In this document: positions 1-18,231 of the stretch, piece by piece
How positions within the stretch are numbered: position 1 is the stretch's first letter
Layout: the number at the start of each line of letters is the position of its first letter
Assembly (NCBI GenBank): GCA_013398615.1
Contig: VZSR01003371.1
Span: 5,779,632-5,843,631 of the forward strand
Direction: 5' to 3'
DNA length: 64,000 nucleotides
Source: Brachypodius melanocephalos
Lineage: Eukaryota; Chordata; Aves; Passeriformes; Pycnonotidae
Notes under the pieces: generated by a model
Told to the model about the DNA's origin: nothing
Databases searched by the model: none
Seen by the model: the letters and a program-made list of their open reading frames with translations, nothing else
Position numbers and translations under genes: made by a program

Positions 1-782
1 AACAACTCCTTCCTGAGGAACTTTGTCATTGAAGAAACTTGATCCCAGACATGTGAGAGGTTAAAGGGAGACCAAAAATGAAGGATTCAGTGAGCCCCTC
101 TAGATAAGTCTCCGTTTCCCATCCTGACCACAGACAGCTGAAGAGTTCGCCTTGACCAAGCAGGGCCATGAGCAGCCTGGGCTTGAGGTTACATGGGGGG
201 AGGTTCTAAAAAAATTTAATATTTCTTATCAGAAATGGGTTTGTTTAATTTACATTTCCTGCAGTCCTTTCTGAAGCTGGTTTTTTAAATAGGAACATTT
301 CCATCTTTCCAAACCAAAACATTCCTTTAGAGAGGTTTTCCCCATTTTTTCTAATTTTGTAGATAGATTTTTCTGTTTTCGCAAAGAAATTGCAACTTCT
401 CATCCAAAAAATACATTCCCTCCCAGCCCTGACCTTCTACCATCATTAACTCTTAGCCCCAAGAGATAATGGACAGAAACTATCAGAAAAGCGGGTACCA
501 GGTACCAAAATGGGAGTTTTTGTTTAATACTTGTGAGGATGAAACAGAAGGTGAAAGTCATTACTGATTTCCATATGAACATTTACATCCGCTTCTTTGT
601 TCTTTTGGTTTTTTTATTGCCATGGTAGTAGGCTTTCGTTTTATTTTGATTCTTCTTCCCAAAGTAGAATAAAGCCAGATACAGCCATATTCTGAGTATC
701 ATTTCCCCATCAAAGCCCCACATGGCTGCACAGCAGTTGAAACTATACCCCTAAACACTTATTCCTCCTCTGCTTTCTCCAG
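1..782 (+). other. FGFR3: FGFR3 intron (3' part)
   Basis: This is intronic sequence upstream of the first coding exon in the window. It ends in a pyrimidine-rich tract and a CAG acceptor just before position 783. The exon that should precede it, carrying the nucleotide-binding loop and the catalytic lysine, is not in the window, so the intron continues to the left. No other feature was seen. Confidence 0.8.
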
Positions 783-6036
<5,254 letters not shown>

Positions 6037-6144
6037 GGAGCCCCGGGGCACACGGACAGACAGATGGACAGACAGGCAGTGTGCCCATGGAGGCGCGAGT
6101 GCAGGTGCCGAGCGTGAAACCGTAGTGAAGGATCTTCCAGTGGA

Positions 6145-6244
6145 NNNNNNNNNNNNNNNNNNNNNNNNNNNNNNNNNNNNNNNNNNNNNNNNNNNNNNNN
6201 NNNNNNNNNNNNNNNNNNNNNNNNNNNNNNNNNNNNNNNNNNNN
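6145..6244. other. Assembly gap (100 N)
   Basis: There is a run of exactly 100 unknown bases inside the FGFR3 3' UTR. It is flanked on the right by A-rich sequence to about 6287, with runs of A broken by G and C. The round length suggests a placeholder, so the true amount of missing sequence is unknown. Confidence 0.98.
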
Positions 6245-6974
6245 AAAAAAAAGAAAGAAACATACGCAAAAAAAAAGAAAAAAAAAGGTGTAAAGAATGT
6301 GGAAATTCTTCGCTTATGCAATCTGTACATGAACCTTTTTGGTGGAGCTGAAAAGCCACGTTGCCTGCAGGGATTCATATATTTATAAAAATATCTATAT
6401 TTTTGTTGTCGTCATTTTTATAGCTTCTTGATCGTACTACCCAGCTACATAGAAGGAATCCTTTTTGGAAGAAGAGAAAACAAAGCTAAGTAAAATGCAA
6501 GTTGTCATGGAGAAATGGAAGTAAAAAATAGTAAAAAAGAGATGGTCAAGTCATCTGAAATGTCAGCACCTTGGCCCTTGCACGGGGCTGGGAGCGATGG
6601 GTCCGTGCCAAGGCAGGAGCAAGCAGAGCCCAGGGATGAGCAGAGACCCTGTGGGATTCCTGGGGAGCAGAGCATCACCCACCTGAGAGCAGAGATTGCC
6701 ATGACACCTGGCTCCTGGGTGCCCACTCTGCATCTCAAATCACACCCTGACCTCAGAGAACAGCCAACTGGGGGGCTAAAAATAATAAATCTCTTTTTTG
6801 GGGTTTGCCTCTTCTTGCTTGCCAAGGGTGAGTGGGGGGAGCAGCTCCTCCACTCACCCCTCGATGCCAGAGGTTTGGCTCCATCCACGTGCAGTGACTT
6901 GGAGAAAGAAGTTACGGGTACCTGTAGGCAAGAGCCTTTAACTTATATCAAAAAGGTTTATTCCAGAGAGTCTG

Positions 6975-7005
6975 TGTATATATCTATAAATATATCGTGT
7001 ATATA
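6975..7005 (+). promoter_or_regulatory. Pair of Pumilio-type TGTATATA sites in FGFR3 3' UTR
   Basis: TGTATATA occurs at 6975-6982 and again at 6998-7005, matching the UGUANAUA binding element of PUF proteins. The local context is a TA-rich stretch, so a chance match cannot be excluded. Confidence 0.35.
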
Positions 7006-7976
7006 TATAAATAAATATATTAAAAGAAAAGAATGTATAATACTAATGCAACATAAAGCAGTACTGAGAGAGAGTCTCAAAATACGAGCATTGCGATCTA
7101 GGATATACTGATCTGGGCAAAAGAAAAGATGTTTTTGATTGTTCGTTTTATATCTTCACAGTTTTGTTTTAAAAATTGTACCTTAACATGTATATTTGTA
7201 AAGTTATTTATAGACATTAACATATCTGTTCATTGGTTTAAATAGCATAGTGTTACTGTAAACTTTAAATTTCACCAAACTTAAGGGTGTTTTTTTTAAC
7301 TTATTAAAAATGGAGAAAAAATATATTAATCAAGTTTTTCCTTTGTGTTTATGGGAAATATTGAAAGAATGTATAGATGTACAGTCCTTTAACAAATTAC
7401 ATTTAATGTTATAAATATATATATGTATTCATTAAAAAAATATTAGTTTATCCTGGATTGCAGTGAGCAAAGGTAAGTTTATTTTTCAATACATCACCAG
7501 TGGTTAAAACCAAGCAAATAGCAGCAGAAAGATGATTTTTACATATTTCAGAAAAACAGGGCCAAGAATTCTTCCATCAGTTTAACCACTGTGCATTAAG
7601 GGGGTGTGGGTGTTTATTTTTCTATTTTCAAATGAAGGTATTCTTTGTGGTCGATTTAATAACAAGTATGCAGCAAAGTGAAATGTTGACTTTGGATGGT
7701 GCAGGGTAGGTTTTTTTCTCTCCCCTTTGCCAGTACTGTTGTATTTTGGGCTTCAGAAATGCCATGTGAGCAAAATAGGGACACTGTTTGCAGGAGAGCT
7801 GCTACAGCTGCATATTTCTTTTGCATCTAACACATTGGAAAGTGCCAGTGATGCCTGATTTTTGGTGTTTAGAATGCTGTGCTATTTTGTTCCTCAATGC
7901 CAGATAGCTGTGTAAAAGCACAGGAGTGAATGAAAGAATGTTAGCGTGGATCAAGCTGACAGTGGGAGATGTTTGG

Positions 7977-8092
7977 GCTGAGGATTTTTTGTGGGTGGGT
8001 TTTTTGTTGGTGGTTTGTTTTTTTGGTTTTTTGTTTGGTTTTGGTTTTTTTGTTTTTCGTTTTTTTGTTTTTTGGGTTTTTTTTGTCCAGAA
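7977..8092 (+). repeat. T/G-rich low-complexity tract in FGFR3 3' UTR
   Basis: About 115 bases consist almost only of T and G, with T runs of 4-8 separated by single to triple G. This is low-complexity sequence rather than a tandem repeat with a fixed unit. In the mRNA it would be a long U/G-rich stretch. Confidence 0.8.
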
Positions 8093-8769
8093 GACATCTT
8101 TATGTACTGCCAGAAAGAGGCAAAGCAAATTGCATCCTGAATTCTTTCTTTTCATTTTTCTCTGGTGCATATTGCATATCGATGTTGCAGAATAACAGGA
8201 TGACAGCATCTCATTTAAAGATATTTTTTTTCTTCTTAGAGCCACAGAATCCTTATCCTAAAATAAATAATTTATAGTTTGAGGTTACTTCAGTGGAAGT
8301 TTGAGAAGGTAGATTTCTATAGATTTTTGTTTTGTTGGAATAAAAAAAAGAATTTTTTGGTATTTTCTTACAAATGTCTGCTAAATGTGTACATTCCAAG
8401 TACTCGAAGCAAAGAGTTTTCCTGTACTGAAAAAAAGAAAATGTACAAAACTGTGCATGGTTTTAAATGTTACTAGATATTATAAATATATATATAATTT
8501 ATTGAGTTTTTACAAGATGTATCTGTTGTAGACTTTTTGACTTTAACATTTCTTATTCAATGCTTATATAGTTTTATAGCCTGGACTATTATCTTTAAAA
8601 GCTTAAAAAATTTAAAAGTTCCAATTTTGTTACATTTTATACTGTTGATGTTACAATCCACAGGTTTGCATAGTGTGATTTTTGCAATGAGCAACTCTGT
8701 TCAGTTTATTTTAATACTGTACTTCTGTGCCTGACAGCTGCAGCTGTCGAAGGTGTGAGATGAACACTA

Positions 8770-8775
8770 AATAAA
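8770..8775 (+). promoter_or_regulatory. Polyadenylation signal AATAAA
   Basis: AATAAA lies at the end of the AU-rich 3' UTR. It is the better placed of two signals for the FGFR3 mRNA end. Confidence 0.55.
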
Positions 8776-8826
8776 ACTATTCTGCTTTTGTTAACATGGG
8801 AAACTTACTTCTACCAGAAAAAAAAA

Positions 8827-8832
8827 AATAAA
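8827..8832 (+). promoter_or_regulatory. Polyadenylation signal AATAAA (alternative)
   Basis: This is a second AATAAA at the end of a short A-run, about 57 bp beyond the first. It may be an alternative end for the FGFR3 transcript. Confidence 0.4.
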
Positions 8833-8850
8833 CAAGTTGATAAATTTTCA

Positions 8851-11800
8851 GGTTTATTCCCAGTTGTGAGGGTCCTTTGCAAAACCAAGTGTTTCAGGCA
8901 CTGGGACTTGTAGTGCCAGGGAAGTTTCATTTTTATAGTGCTGCTTTGTGAGTCCTGGCCAGTTCAGGTTCTGTATTTGTAATAAATTTATAGCAGTTTT
9001 GGTTGAAGGGCAGTGTTCTATGTTTGTTAGTGGGTATATTTATAGCCACACAAGCCATTGTGTGCACAGAGGTGTCAGCCCTGGCTTTGACTTTGGGAGG
9101 GCTATGCAAGGGAACTCAGTAAAACCTGGTTTTGCTGGTAGCAGATGATGCAGGGGATGTTGCAGCTTGGGAAACTTCGGGCCAATCCTACCAGCACTTT
9201 CACATAATAGATTCCTACAAGTGATCCCGTTGAACTGCACCCCAGACACCTGGATCTCGGCATGCAAGTTTGCCTACCTGTGTACAGCCTGCCTACAGCA
9301 GCAAACCTTTGTGCTTTAAGTAGCTGGAGGTCACATCTGTGGCACTGGGGCTGGCACCAGCACTGTTCCATCCTAGATTTAAAAAAAAAATTGAAATTAC
9401 ATGGGGTTCAGGTAATTTCCTTGCTGTTGTAAGAAAAGACGCTCTTGGCACTGCTGTGCTGTGAGAGGAGTCTTGCTACCTGAAATGAATTGCTTCCATG
9501 CTTTAAGGACACACTTTGGTGGCAAGCCCTGAGTCCTGCCCAGCAGGAGCAGCATGTGCCAGAGGACAAGCCCTGGCCATGCAGGGCTGCAGGCAGAGCA
9601 CTAAAAGACTAAATGTCCTTCTGCTGGCTCATGAGGAGCTTCATAGGGCAGGGTGGTGAGGATGTCCTGCTCCATTTGCCACCACCAGGACTGGAAAAGC
9701 AGGAGAGGGCCAGATCCTTCTGCAGTGAGCTGTGTTGGATAGCACACCTGTGCTTAAAGCTTTCCCAATAAAAGTCTGCTGGGCAAACAGCACAGGAGTC
9801 AAAGTCACAAAGAGGAAAGTCTGTCCTGGTGCAGTGGCTGACCTGCTCATGGTGCTGGCTTGGTGTTTGCTTTCCCTCTTGGGTTTCATGATGTCATTCT
9901 TCCTCTGCTGGCCTTCACCCACAGCCGTGTTTGCTTGTGGCCTAGGAAGGAGAGGGCAATATTTTATTTTAATTGCCCTACAATGCATCCAGTTCTAAGC
10001 CCAGGATGAATATTTGGCTGCAGCGTGTGATGTGCACTGAGCAGTGCACAAAAAAACCTCAAGGAAAATTTGCAAATTTACTTGGTTGGGCTGTGTGACT
10101 GAGTGAACATCCCACTGCAGCTCATCTCCACTTCAGTGGCTGCAGCCTTCCACCCAAACCCAAAATGCCCTTTACACATGAAAGAGTTATTTTTCAAAGC
10201 AAAACAGATTTCTTCTTTCCTCTGTGGGTGACTACACAAATAGAGCCTCTCACTGGCTGCTGTGACCTGTTTTATAGCAACATTTAAATAAATTCCTAAA
10301 ATTGTGATTTATTTCCATTGGTCATGGCTCCATGGTGAGACAGGGAGGATTTGGCAAAAGGAAGAAAAGTCTGAAGCCCTGCAAGTGTCAGTAGGAGAAG
10401 GCAGCTAGAACCATAACAGCAAAGTTTCCTGGTGGTTGGTGCCATTTCAAACTCTCAAAGGAGGTGTTTCCTGCTAGTGACTCTTCTGAGCAAGTTCATC
10501 CCTCCCAGAGGCTACATAACCTCCAGAAAAGTGAATATGGAGACATGTGTCGTGCTGGTATGAAAAAGGAGAATAAAGGGTGAATGATGGCTCTGCTGAA
10601 CACAGCAAAGCTACTAACAAGAGGGCACAAGGGAATGGCCAGAGGAGATGCCAGGAGCTGAAGAGCTTTCATGGGGCTTTGTGGCCCAGGACCATGGGCT
10701 CACCAGAGACAGGGAAAGGATTTGTCACTCTTGTTTATACCCTCTTTTTCCTTCACTTTCTCAGGCATGTTAGCTTTCATTTAGTTTCTCTGTTTCATAA
10801 CCATCACGTTGTTTTTCACAAACAGCATCTCAGGTGTCAGTAACATGTCAAGCTGAAAAAGCGTCGTGCCGTGCCCCAACAAGATTATTATCTAAAACCA
10901 AGAAAGAAATCATTGTTGCAGTGTGCAGTGTTGCAATCAGAGCCTCGTGGGGACATTTCTGCACACACACACCCCACTGATGGTGCCCATCAAAGACCAG
11001 CCCTGTCCCAGACCTTTTTTTTTTCCTTTCTTGGGTGGTGGTGTTGGGCAGGAGCAGGGGATGGGAAAGCATGCAAGCAGATGTCTCACCAAATCTGCAA
11101 GTGGGATTGGTACAGGAATGATTTTGCTAAAGGCCGAAGTCTGCATCACACTCACCATCCATGGTTTGCTCCAGGTGCCTCACCAGAGCAGGAAAAACTG
11201 GCATTTCCATCAAGGAGGAAGGAGAGCAGAAACAAGGGACCAAGCCAAGTGCATCTTCCAATCCAGTGCTACATTCACATGGGCATTGGGCACAAAATTC
11301 AAACAGTAAAAGCAAGAGGAAATGTGGCACCAGGAGACCATCAGGTACCTCCCCACCTCCAGGACACCAGGGTGTCTCCCTACACATTTGCCCAGAAAAT
11401 CAGGCAGCACAAACTGATACTGAGCAGAACAAGATGGATAATCAGCACATGTCCTCTCCACTGGTAACACACCCTGCCTAGCCCTTGTTGCTAGCATTTA
11501 GCTAAATGCCCTTCACTCTCACCTCTGGGGCTGCCTGGCCACCCTCTGCATGCTCACTGAGCTGGGCTGGGAGGTGTTATCACTGCCTCACATGCCAGAT
11601 AGGCACTGGGTCTGTGTTCAGCCAACCCTGAGCCAAAGGCAACACGGATGTTGGAGTAATGAGAGACTTAGAGATGTTACAGACTCTATTAAAGGGCAGG
11701 TTACAAGCAGGAGTGGTGAAGATTTTGACTCATACCAGCAAAACCTCTTAATAGGAGAGGAGCAGAACCTGAAGTATAGACAGCAGAAAATCAAGGCTGA

Positions 11801-14800
11801 GAAAGGCAATATAAAACAGCACATCCCCTTGAGGGCTCTGTCAGACTGATAGAACTGGGTAAAAAAACCCAAATGAATTCTTAAAAGTTCTCAGAGAAAC
11901 TGCTTCAAGGAGCTATATGCTTTGGAGAATAACTTAGTGCTCACAGACTGCACAGACACAGCACAGAGCTCTTTGATGAAGTGCTGTCATGCACTCCTGA
12001 CATGTTCCTGCACAGCCAAAAAACTGCCTGGACAACCAGGATCCAGGCAGTAGCTTGCCACTTTCCCAGGAGCCAGCATGTTACTCTGTGTGGTAGCTCA
12101 GATCCTACCCAAACTGCCCGAACCCAACACAAGAGAAGTCATTCCCTGTTTTTCCTGGGTAGCAGAGTTATCTTTTCCCCCAACAGAAAAAATAACTTAG
12201 TCAAGAAATGAATCTTTCTGCTGACCTTCCATCAGACACTTGTCTAGTCTGCTCAGCAAGGCAGAAAACACATTTATTGGTTTCAGCCAATTTTTCCACT
12301 TTCACATCAGTAATACAGAGCAGGCAGAAAAAGCCAATTTTCTCCCAAACAACAAATAAGCTTGACTGTGCAGAAGTTTTCAAGCAGACCCTGCTATTAA
12401 ACCTGCCTTAGTAGTGCCGACAGGTAATCTCTCCATATTGCAGGAGACAGAGATTTGTTTTCATCCCCTTGTGCCTCCTGACAGTGTTTGTCCCACATCC
12501 ATGTCTGCCCCCCAGGCAATGGCAGGCCTAGAGGTGATGGTGCCTGAGGCCATTCTGGAGGAACAGACTAAAAGAGCACTGACAGACGCTCATTGCACAT
12601 TGGAGGGTTCCAGAAGAACCACCTTCCTGTCCTGGAGTGACAAACACGCATCTTCCACACGGGAATAACATGCACTTAAACGCTGACATTGTGTGGATGA
12701 TGCCCACCATATTTTCATTCATGAATTTCATTCATGCCTTCGTGCACCTCCACGAGGACTGAGCTGTGGGACAGAATCAGCTCTTGAATGTGTTTAATTC
12801 TTTCAGTTTGGCCAGTGGCTTCAGAGGATGTCCAGTGCCAGCCCTAGGGTTTTGCCTAATATCATCTTCTAGGGATGTCTTCCCCCATTTGATGGCAGTT
12901 TCTTGCCTTAGCAGCAGTCTGGCCTCACCACACACCTCCTGGCCCAGCCAAGGGAATCCCAGCAGGGTGATAACTACAGGACCATGGACTTTGGACCCTT
13001 AGGAAGCTGCTGAGCATGTCAGCAAAAAGACTCTGAGATGTTCAGCTGGAAAAGACAGTATAGAAAAAAAAGGAGAAAAAACAGAGAAGGGCACAGGGAT
13101 GGCGAAAGCTGAGTCATCTTCATAAAAGGAGAGAAAGTTCCAAGCTGTCAGATGGTTTCCTAAGAAAGATGCAATACCTTTCCAGTTACTTAAGAGTTCA
13201 CACCCTGGGAATGTGCTGCTGTCAGAAAGGGCAACTCATTTACAGCCTGCATGTGAGAGTTCCAAAGTTGTTGTAGTCTGAAAGTCATCTCAGAGCTCTT
13301 ATCAAACACGTAATGTAAATATCTGGTGATATTCTTTCTTGGACAGAAACCATGCAGCCAACTGTAACCTACACAAGAGATGCAGGAGGTCAATTTTAGG
13401 CCTTCTTGATCTGGCAATGTAAAATGTTTTTGTGGATTTGCCCTCGTCAGCATATACATTCCTATGGAATGCTTCTGTTGGAGGTTGATGGTTTACACAT
13501 GCAGAACCTCTGCAAGTTCCTCCCAAAGGCATTTATGGTCAAACTCTGGGAGAACACCTGGATTGTCTCGATGAGACCGTGCAGTGTCTCCCTCTTCAAA
13601 AGAGCCATTCCACTCAGAACAATCCTTATTGCCTCAGCCTGGGGTGCATAAACACCCAAATAATAAAAATCATCTGCCAAAAAGCCCTTCACAAACTAGC
13701 CAAGGAAATATTCATGTGACAAAAACACACGAAAATTAAGTAATGCTTTTGCAAGTTTTATCATCTTTCAAAGAGCTCAAGAGAGAGGAAAGGATGTGAA
13801 ATATAACCCTGATGACCAGGGACTTCCATCTGCTAAAACAACCACCAAGCTCTGAAACCACCATATCTGGCTCCTGGACAGCACAACTACTAGATTAAGA
13901 AAAAAAAAAAAAAAAAAAAAAGAAGATAAAAGTAACACACCTGGTGAGGCTGATGCTGAACCAACATTGAGATCCAGACAGGGCTGCTGGCTCCAGGCTG
14001 CAGGGTAGGAAGGCAAAGGAGCTCCCACCTCTCCTTGTACAGGCTGAGCAAAGGGGTCAATGATGGATAAGTGGACCTGGATCTCCTACAGCCTAATAAT
14101 AGCAGAAATTTGGTGTTTCTGCTCAGATCAATGCTTGTGCAGAGAGCAAGAGGGTATACCTGGAGCTCTGCCAGGTGGGCATCACTCCCCTTTTCTCTGC
14201 GAGAGTTTTTTTTCCTGGTAGTAACAAATACATTGTAATTTATATATAGTGATATCTGTATGTTTGCTACAATTTCAGCCCAGGAACAGTTTTGTTGTTG
14301 GTAAAAATTCTAGGAAAAATGATGCTTTTGGTATTGATTACCGGTTTTATTGATGTTTACCACTAAGACTAATTCTGCTTTAGCTGGAGAAAGTCTCAGC
14401 TGGACTGAAACATTCTTTGAGAATGATTTTAATAACATTTTCAGGAATTGAGTTTGCAGAAGCAAGGCTGTTACTGGATATTCAGAGAACAGAAAGGTAA
14501 GTGCTTTATTCATTACAACATTACAGAGTGCTGTTGGCATGACTTTTCCAAGTCTTGTACTCAAAAGTAGAATTTAAGAAATTTTTACAAGGTAGAGAAA
14601 GGGCAAGAAATTACTGGCAAAAAGGGGTTGCTCTGAGGTTACGGAATCCAAAAGAATTTTGGTTGGCTGATCAACAGCTAGTTAATTTTTCTGAATGCAT
14701 CACAATTCTCACGTCAGAGATACAAACTCATGTTTGCCTTGCCCAGATCGGTGAGTCTCATGGATTTTATGAACAGAGAAGAATGTATGAACTGTAGGAG

Positions 14801-15103
14801 CCCAAGGAGAGTGGGCAGCTCTCCAAAAGGGAGACACATTCTCATTATTACAGTCAACCTCAAAGAACCCTGTAAAACACCATCATTTCAGGTGTTAGGC
14901 AAAATTTCCAGTGAAGCCAATAGAGGTTTGCTTGTGTGGGAGGGACTGGAGAAGCAAGGCCTCTGTGCATGTGTGAGCATGTAGAACAGGGCACAAAAAC
15001 AGTTGTTTATGCAACATTAAGGTTGAGAAATGAAGCAGCCAAGCAATGCAGTGTTAGGGGTGAATGCTCAGGTGCAGTGTTGCCTCCTGGTATTTAAGTG
15101 TTG
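8851..15103. other. Intergenic stretch, no gene recognised
   Basis: The short open frames here have no recognisable motifs and overlap on both strands, as expected by chance. A 22-base A-run lies at 13900-13921. I saw no CR1, RNA gene or convincing splice-bounded exon. Confidence 0.6.
13900..13921 (+). repeat. Poly(A) run
   Basis: This is an uninterrupted run of 22 A. No retroposed body with target-site duplications could be recognised upstream of it. Confidence 0.9.
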
Positions 15104-15235
15104 ATCACAGAATCAGTGAGAATGGAAAAGGGCTTTAAGATCATTGGGTGCACCACCTAGCCAAGTATCACCATGCCCACCACTAGACCACGTTCCCAAG
15201 TACCACGTGCCTTTTAAATACCTCCAGGAAGGTTT
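15104..15235 (-). mobile_element. CR1 LINE fragment (3' end region)
   Basis: It begins ATCACAGAATCAGTGAGAAT, followed by GGAAAAGGGC and then ACCACTAGACCA, and ends in AAATACCTCCAGG. This is the reverse complement of the familiar avian CR1 3' region, so the element lies on the minus strand. It is old and truncated, with no coding capacity. Confidence 0.85.
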
Positions 15236-18231
15236 TGCACCTCACTGTGACTGTGTAATAACCAAAATCTGTGAAATATGCCATAGCTGGGGGTGTTCAA
15301 TGACAAGTCAACCTGTGATTATCCTGCAAAGGGGAAAAAAAACAAAGGCAACACCTCAATTTGAGACCCCATTCTTCACTCAGGAATTGGCTGTTTTGTG
15401 GTTCTGATCTGGGATGCTCCTCATAGCTGACTCATATCAAGGCAACAGCCCCTTTCTAAAAAACACAGGATCACCTGAAAATGTTCCTGCAGTTACTACC
15501 TTGCAGAGTCCACATCATCCCTCAGGATTCAGCTACACAAGACAGGGTAAGCACAGTCCTCCCATGGCTCATAACACAGCTTTCTTACCCCCTGAGAAAT
15601 GAGAATTTGTGGCTACAAAAGGGACAAGCTTCCACACCTCTTTGCCCTTCAAAGTTTCCAGCTTATTTTTGCATATAATTCCAAATGATCAAATGTAATT
15701 CTGATCTGATCTGTGTTTCTTTTTCTTTCCTCAGTATCTGAGTGATATGTTTGGCTCAGAAAATGGATTTAACTATCATTTCAAGCAACTGCTAATTACA
15801 GTGACTGAAACCTGACACTGAATTCCAGCCTCAAAGGTGTGAATGGTTCACATTAAATATCAGATGAGGCGCAACATCTCAATTTAGTCCAGCTAAACAT
15901 CTGCCAGATTTCTGTGCAGAATGCACGAATGGGCAAGATACAAACAAGACAGAGGAAATCAGATATCACCAAGCTCTCAGTAATACTCCAGAAGCACAGC
16001 TCACACCACTCATTTTAGCTACCTTGAAGTTCAGGCACCAATGCTGCAGATTTTAGATGGGGCATCTAATGTGCAGAGAGTGGGAATTTCAGCAGAAAAT
16101 AAATTATTATCAGAGAAGCAGAGAAACATTTAGGTTAATTGTTCTCCATTTTCACATCTTACAGGTGCAGAAAAAGAAAGACTGGCAAACTTAATGGAGT
16201 ATTTAGTAGGGCAATGCAAGCTCAAGGAATGGGGTGAGTTGGTGACACATTTCCCAGAAACACAGATGTAGGCAGGATCCAGTGACAAGTGGGGGCACCG
16301 GAGGGGCTTTTCCTTTCTCTGGGTAATCTTTTAGGATGGTGCCAAAGATGTCAAACTTGAAAGATGAGTTTCTACAGCTAATTACCACCGTTTACAGACA
16401 CTGAAGCTAAGGCACATATTTTCAGAAGGGCTGAGAGATTCAACATGTTGCACGTTAAAGCAATAGCTTTGTCAGCTATCTGATCACATTGCAGCACTAA
16501 CCCCTAGGAACTGGGGCACAGGAACCACACTAGCATGGAGTGGAGGATGAGATTCTGGGCTTCTCGACCTTGCTTGGGTGAAGTGAAAGAGATATTTCAT
16601 CATTTTTGACTACTCGCTTTCAAAATTTTCAGAAATAAAGTAATTAAAAGCCCAAAAATGGCATTTTACTATTTCCAAATAACATGGATTTAGATAGCCC
16701 ATCTTCAAATGCTCAGTTTGAAACTTCTTACAGGCATTCCTCTGCCTGACATTAAACCTCACATTAGTTAATTTGCTTCAGAAAGCCAAACGCTGTCAAT
16801 TGAGGGTGGCTGTAAACGCGACACAGATTATCCTAGAAATCCCACATCCAACCATCCCAATAATCTGCCTCAGCAGGAAACGCCCAGACTCAGCATTTCA
16901 AGGGTTCACTCACATCCCAGCAGTCATTTTTCCTGCAGTCCTGCTGCATCTGTGGCTCTTACACTGGAGCACATCTAACGCATCCAGCTGCCCTGGAGCC
17001 AGGGCTTTACCTCTGCTCATTCACCATAAAACCCTGTTGTTCTGTGGGAACATCTGCTCATTTGTGCTCCACCCAACACCCCACACATTCTTCGGAAATT
17101 TTTCTTTCTACAAGTCTGGCTGCTTTTTGCCAGCAGCGATGTACACGCTTGACATGCTAAGAAAAAGCATTTAACAGGAGGGAAAACGCGTTCCACGAAA
17201 ATTATTCTCACTGCAGGATGAAGAGGAGCAAACTAACGCTGTTGTACTTTGGGAAACGGTTTGCAAAAGGAAAGGAGCTTAACTCGATCAGTTACGGTGA
17301 AATACCTGCCATCCCTTCTTCATAATATGCCTCAAAAAGCATTTACTGCAATTAAAACCCAGGTCAGTACTGGACTGAGTGACTGTGTGGATGTAGAGCA
17401 CCCTGGGAACTGCATTCCCTGTGTGAATCCATGGCGAGAGCCCAGGGGATGGATTTCTACCTGGGCTTCCACCTTGTGAAATGGGCTGTGTGGCCAACTA
17501 GGACAGCTCTCCCTAACTCCCTGGTGGTGATCCATCCCTGACTGCAGACTGAATTTCCATGAAAGACGAGGAGTCCTGCTTCGATGGGCATGGCAGAAGA
17601 CACTGCTGTGCCAGACAAATGCAGCATATGGGGTTCATAGCAATTTTCTATACTAATAGACCCACACAGTCACAATTCCAGCTCAAAGAAGCAGGACTTT
17701 TAATTCTGACTACTTTTCAGTCTAAGTCAGCAGTTGCACACTTTTTTTTTTTTTTTTTTTTTTAAGATTTTCATTGTTTAATTTGGAGAGTACATTCCAA
17801 GTGATGTTGATAGCTTTTCTTCACAACACCTAAACACCATATAGTGTCACAATCCAAGTACCTAAGGTCTCAAAGAAAAGAAGCAAAGATGATAGTTACC
17901 AACTCTGTTCTTCACCCGCATTTAAGATAATGTTAAAGTATTTTTTAAGAAAATCTTCAGACATGAAAATATTTGTAAGTTTTGCAAAACTAGATAATGG
18001 TTCAGTTATGAATGCACTTCTCCCACTTTCCGCCTCTCTGACAATGATTTTGCTTTAAATAAAATACTTTTTTAGATTTGTGGTGGTGACTGGCCACTGA
18101 AACCTCTGTGAGAGGTGCTGTTTCTGTCACTTCTGTGCTTCACACTTAATCTTCAGCCATATGAAAGTGGGCAATACTTTAATACTCCATGTCTTTTTTT
18201 GCTTAAACATCTCTTAAATGACCCTGTGCTC
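15236..18231. other. Intergenic stretch, no gene recognised
   Basis: This is mixed-composition sequence with a 22-base T-run at 17742-17763. Open frames are short and unsupported by splice signals or motifs. Confidence 0.6.
17742..17763 (+). repeat. Poly(T) run
   Basis: This is an uninterrupted run of 22 T. It could be the tail of an old minus-strand retroposed sequence, but nothing to its left was recognised. Confidence 0.85.

Larger units (their letters stand above)
6037..8850 (+). other. FGFR3: FGFR3 3' untranslated region (approximate end)
   Basis: AU-rich sequence follows the FGFR3 stop without a splice-like break. It continues to AATAAA signals at 8770 and 8827. It contains TTATTTAT at 7204-7211, two Pumilio-type TGTATATA sites and a long U/G-rich tract, all typical of long vertebrate 3' UTRs. 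The end is inferred from the polyadenylation signals. An earlier ATTAAA near 7431 could give a shorter form. Confidence 0.75.

Noticed and set aside
6515..7111. 198-codon open frame after the FGFR3 stop
   Set aside because: It lies in the 3' UTR, becomes Lys/Ile/Tyr-rich where the DNA is AT-rich, and has no family resemblance.
7926..8277. Hydrophobic Phe/Val-rich open frames that look like membrane proteins
   Set aside because: They are translations of the T/G-rich low-complexity tract in the 3' UTR.
10871..11467. 198-codon open frame on the plus strand with overlapping frames on both strands
   Set aside because: Several overlapping open frames of similar size are best explained by low stop density. 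No motif was recognised.
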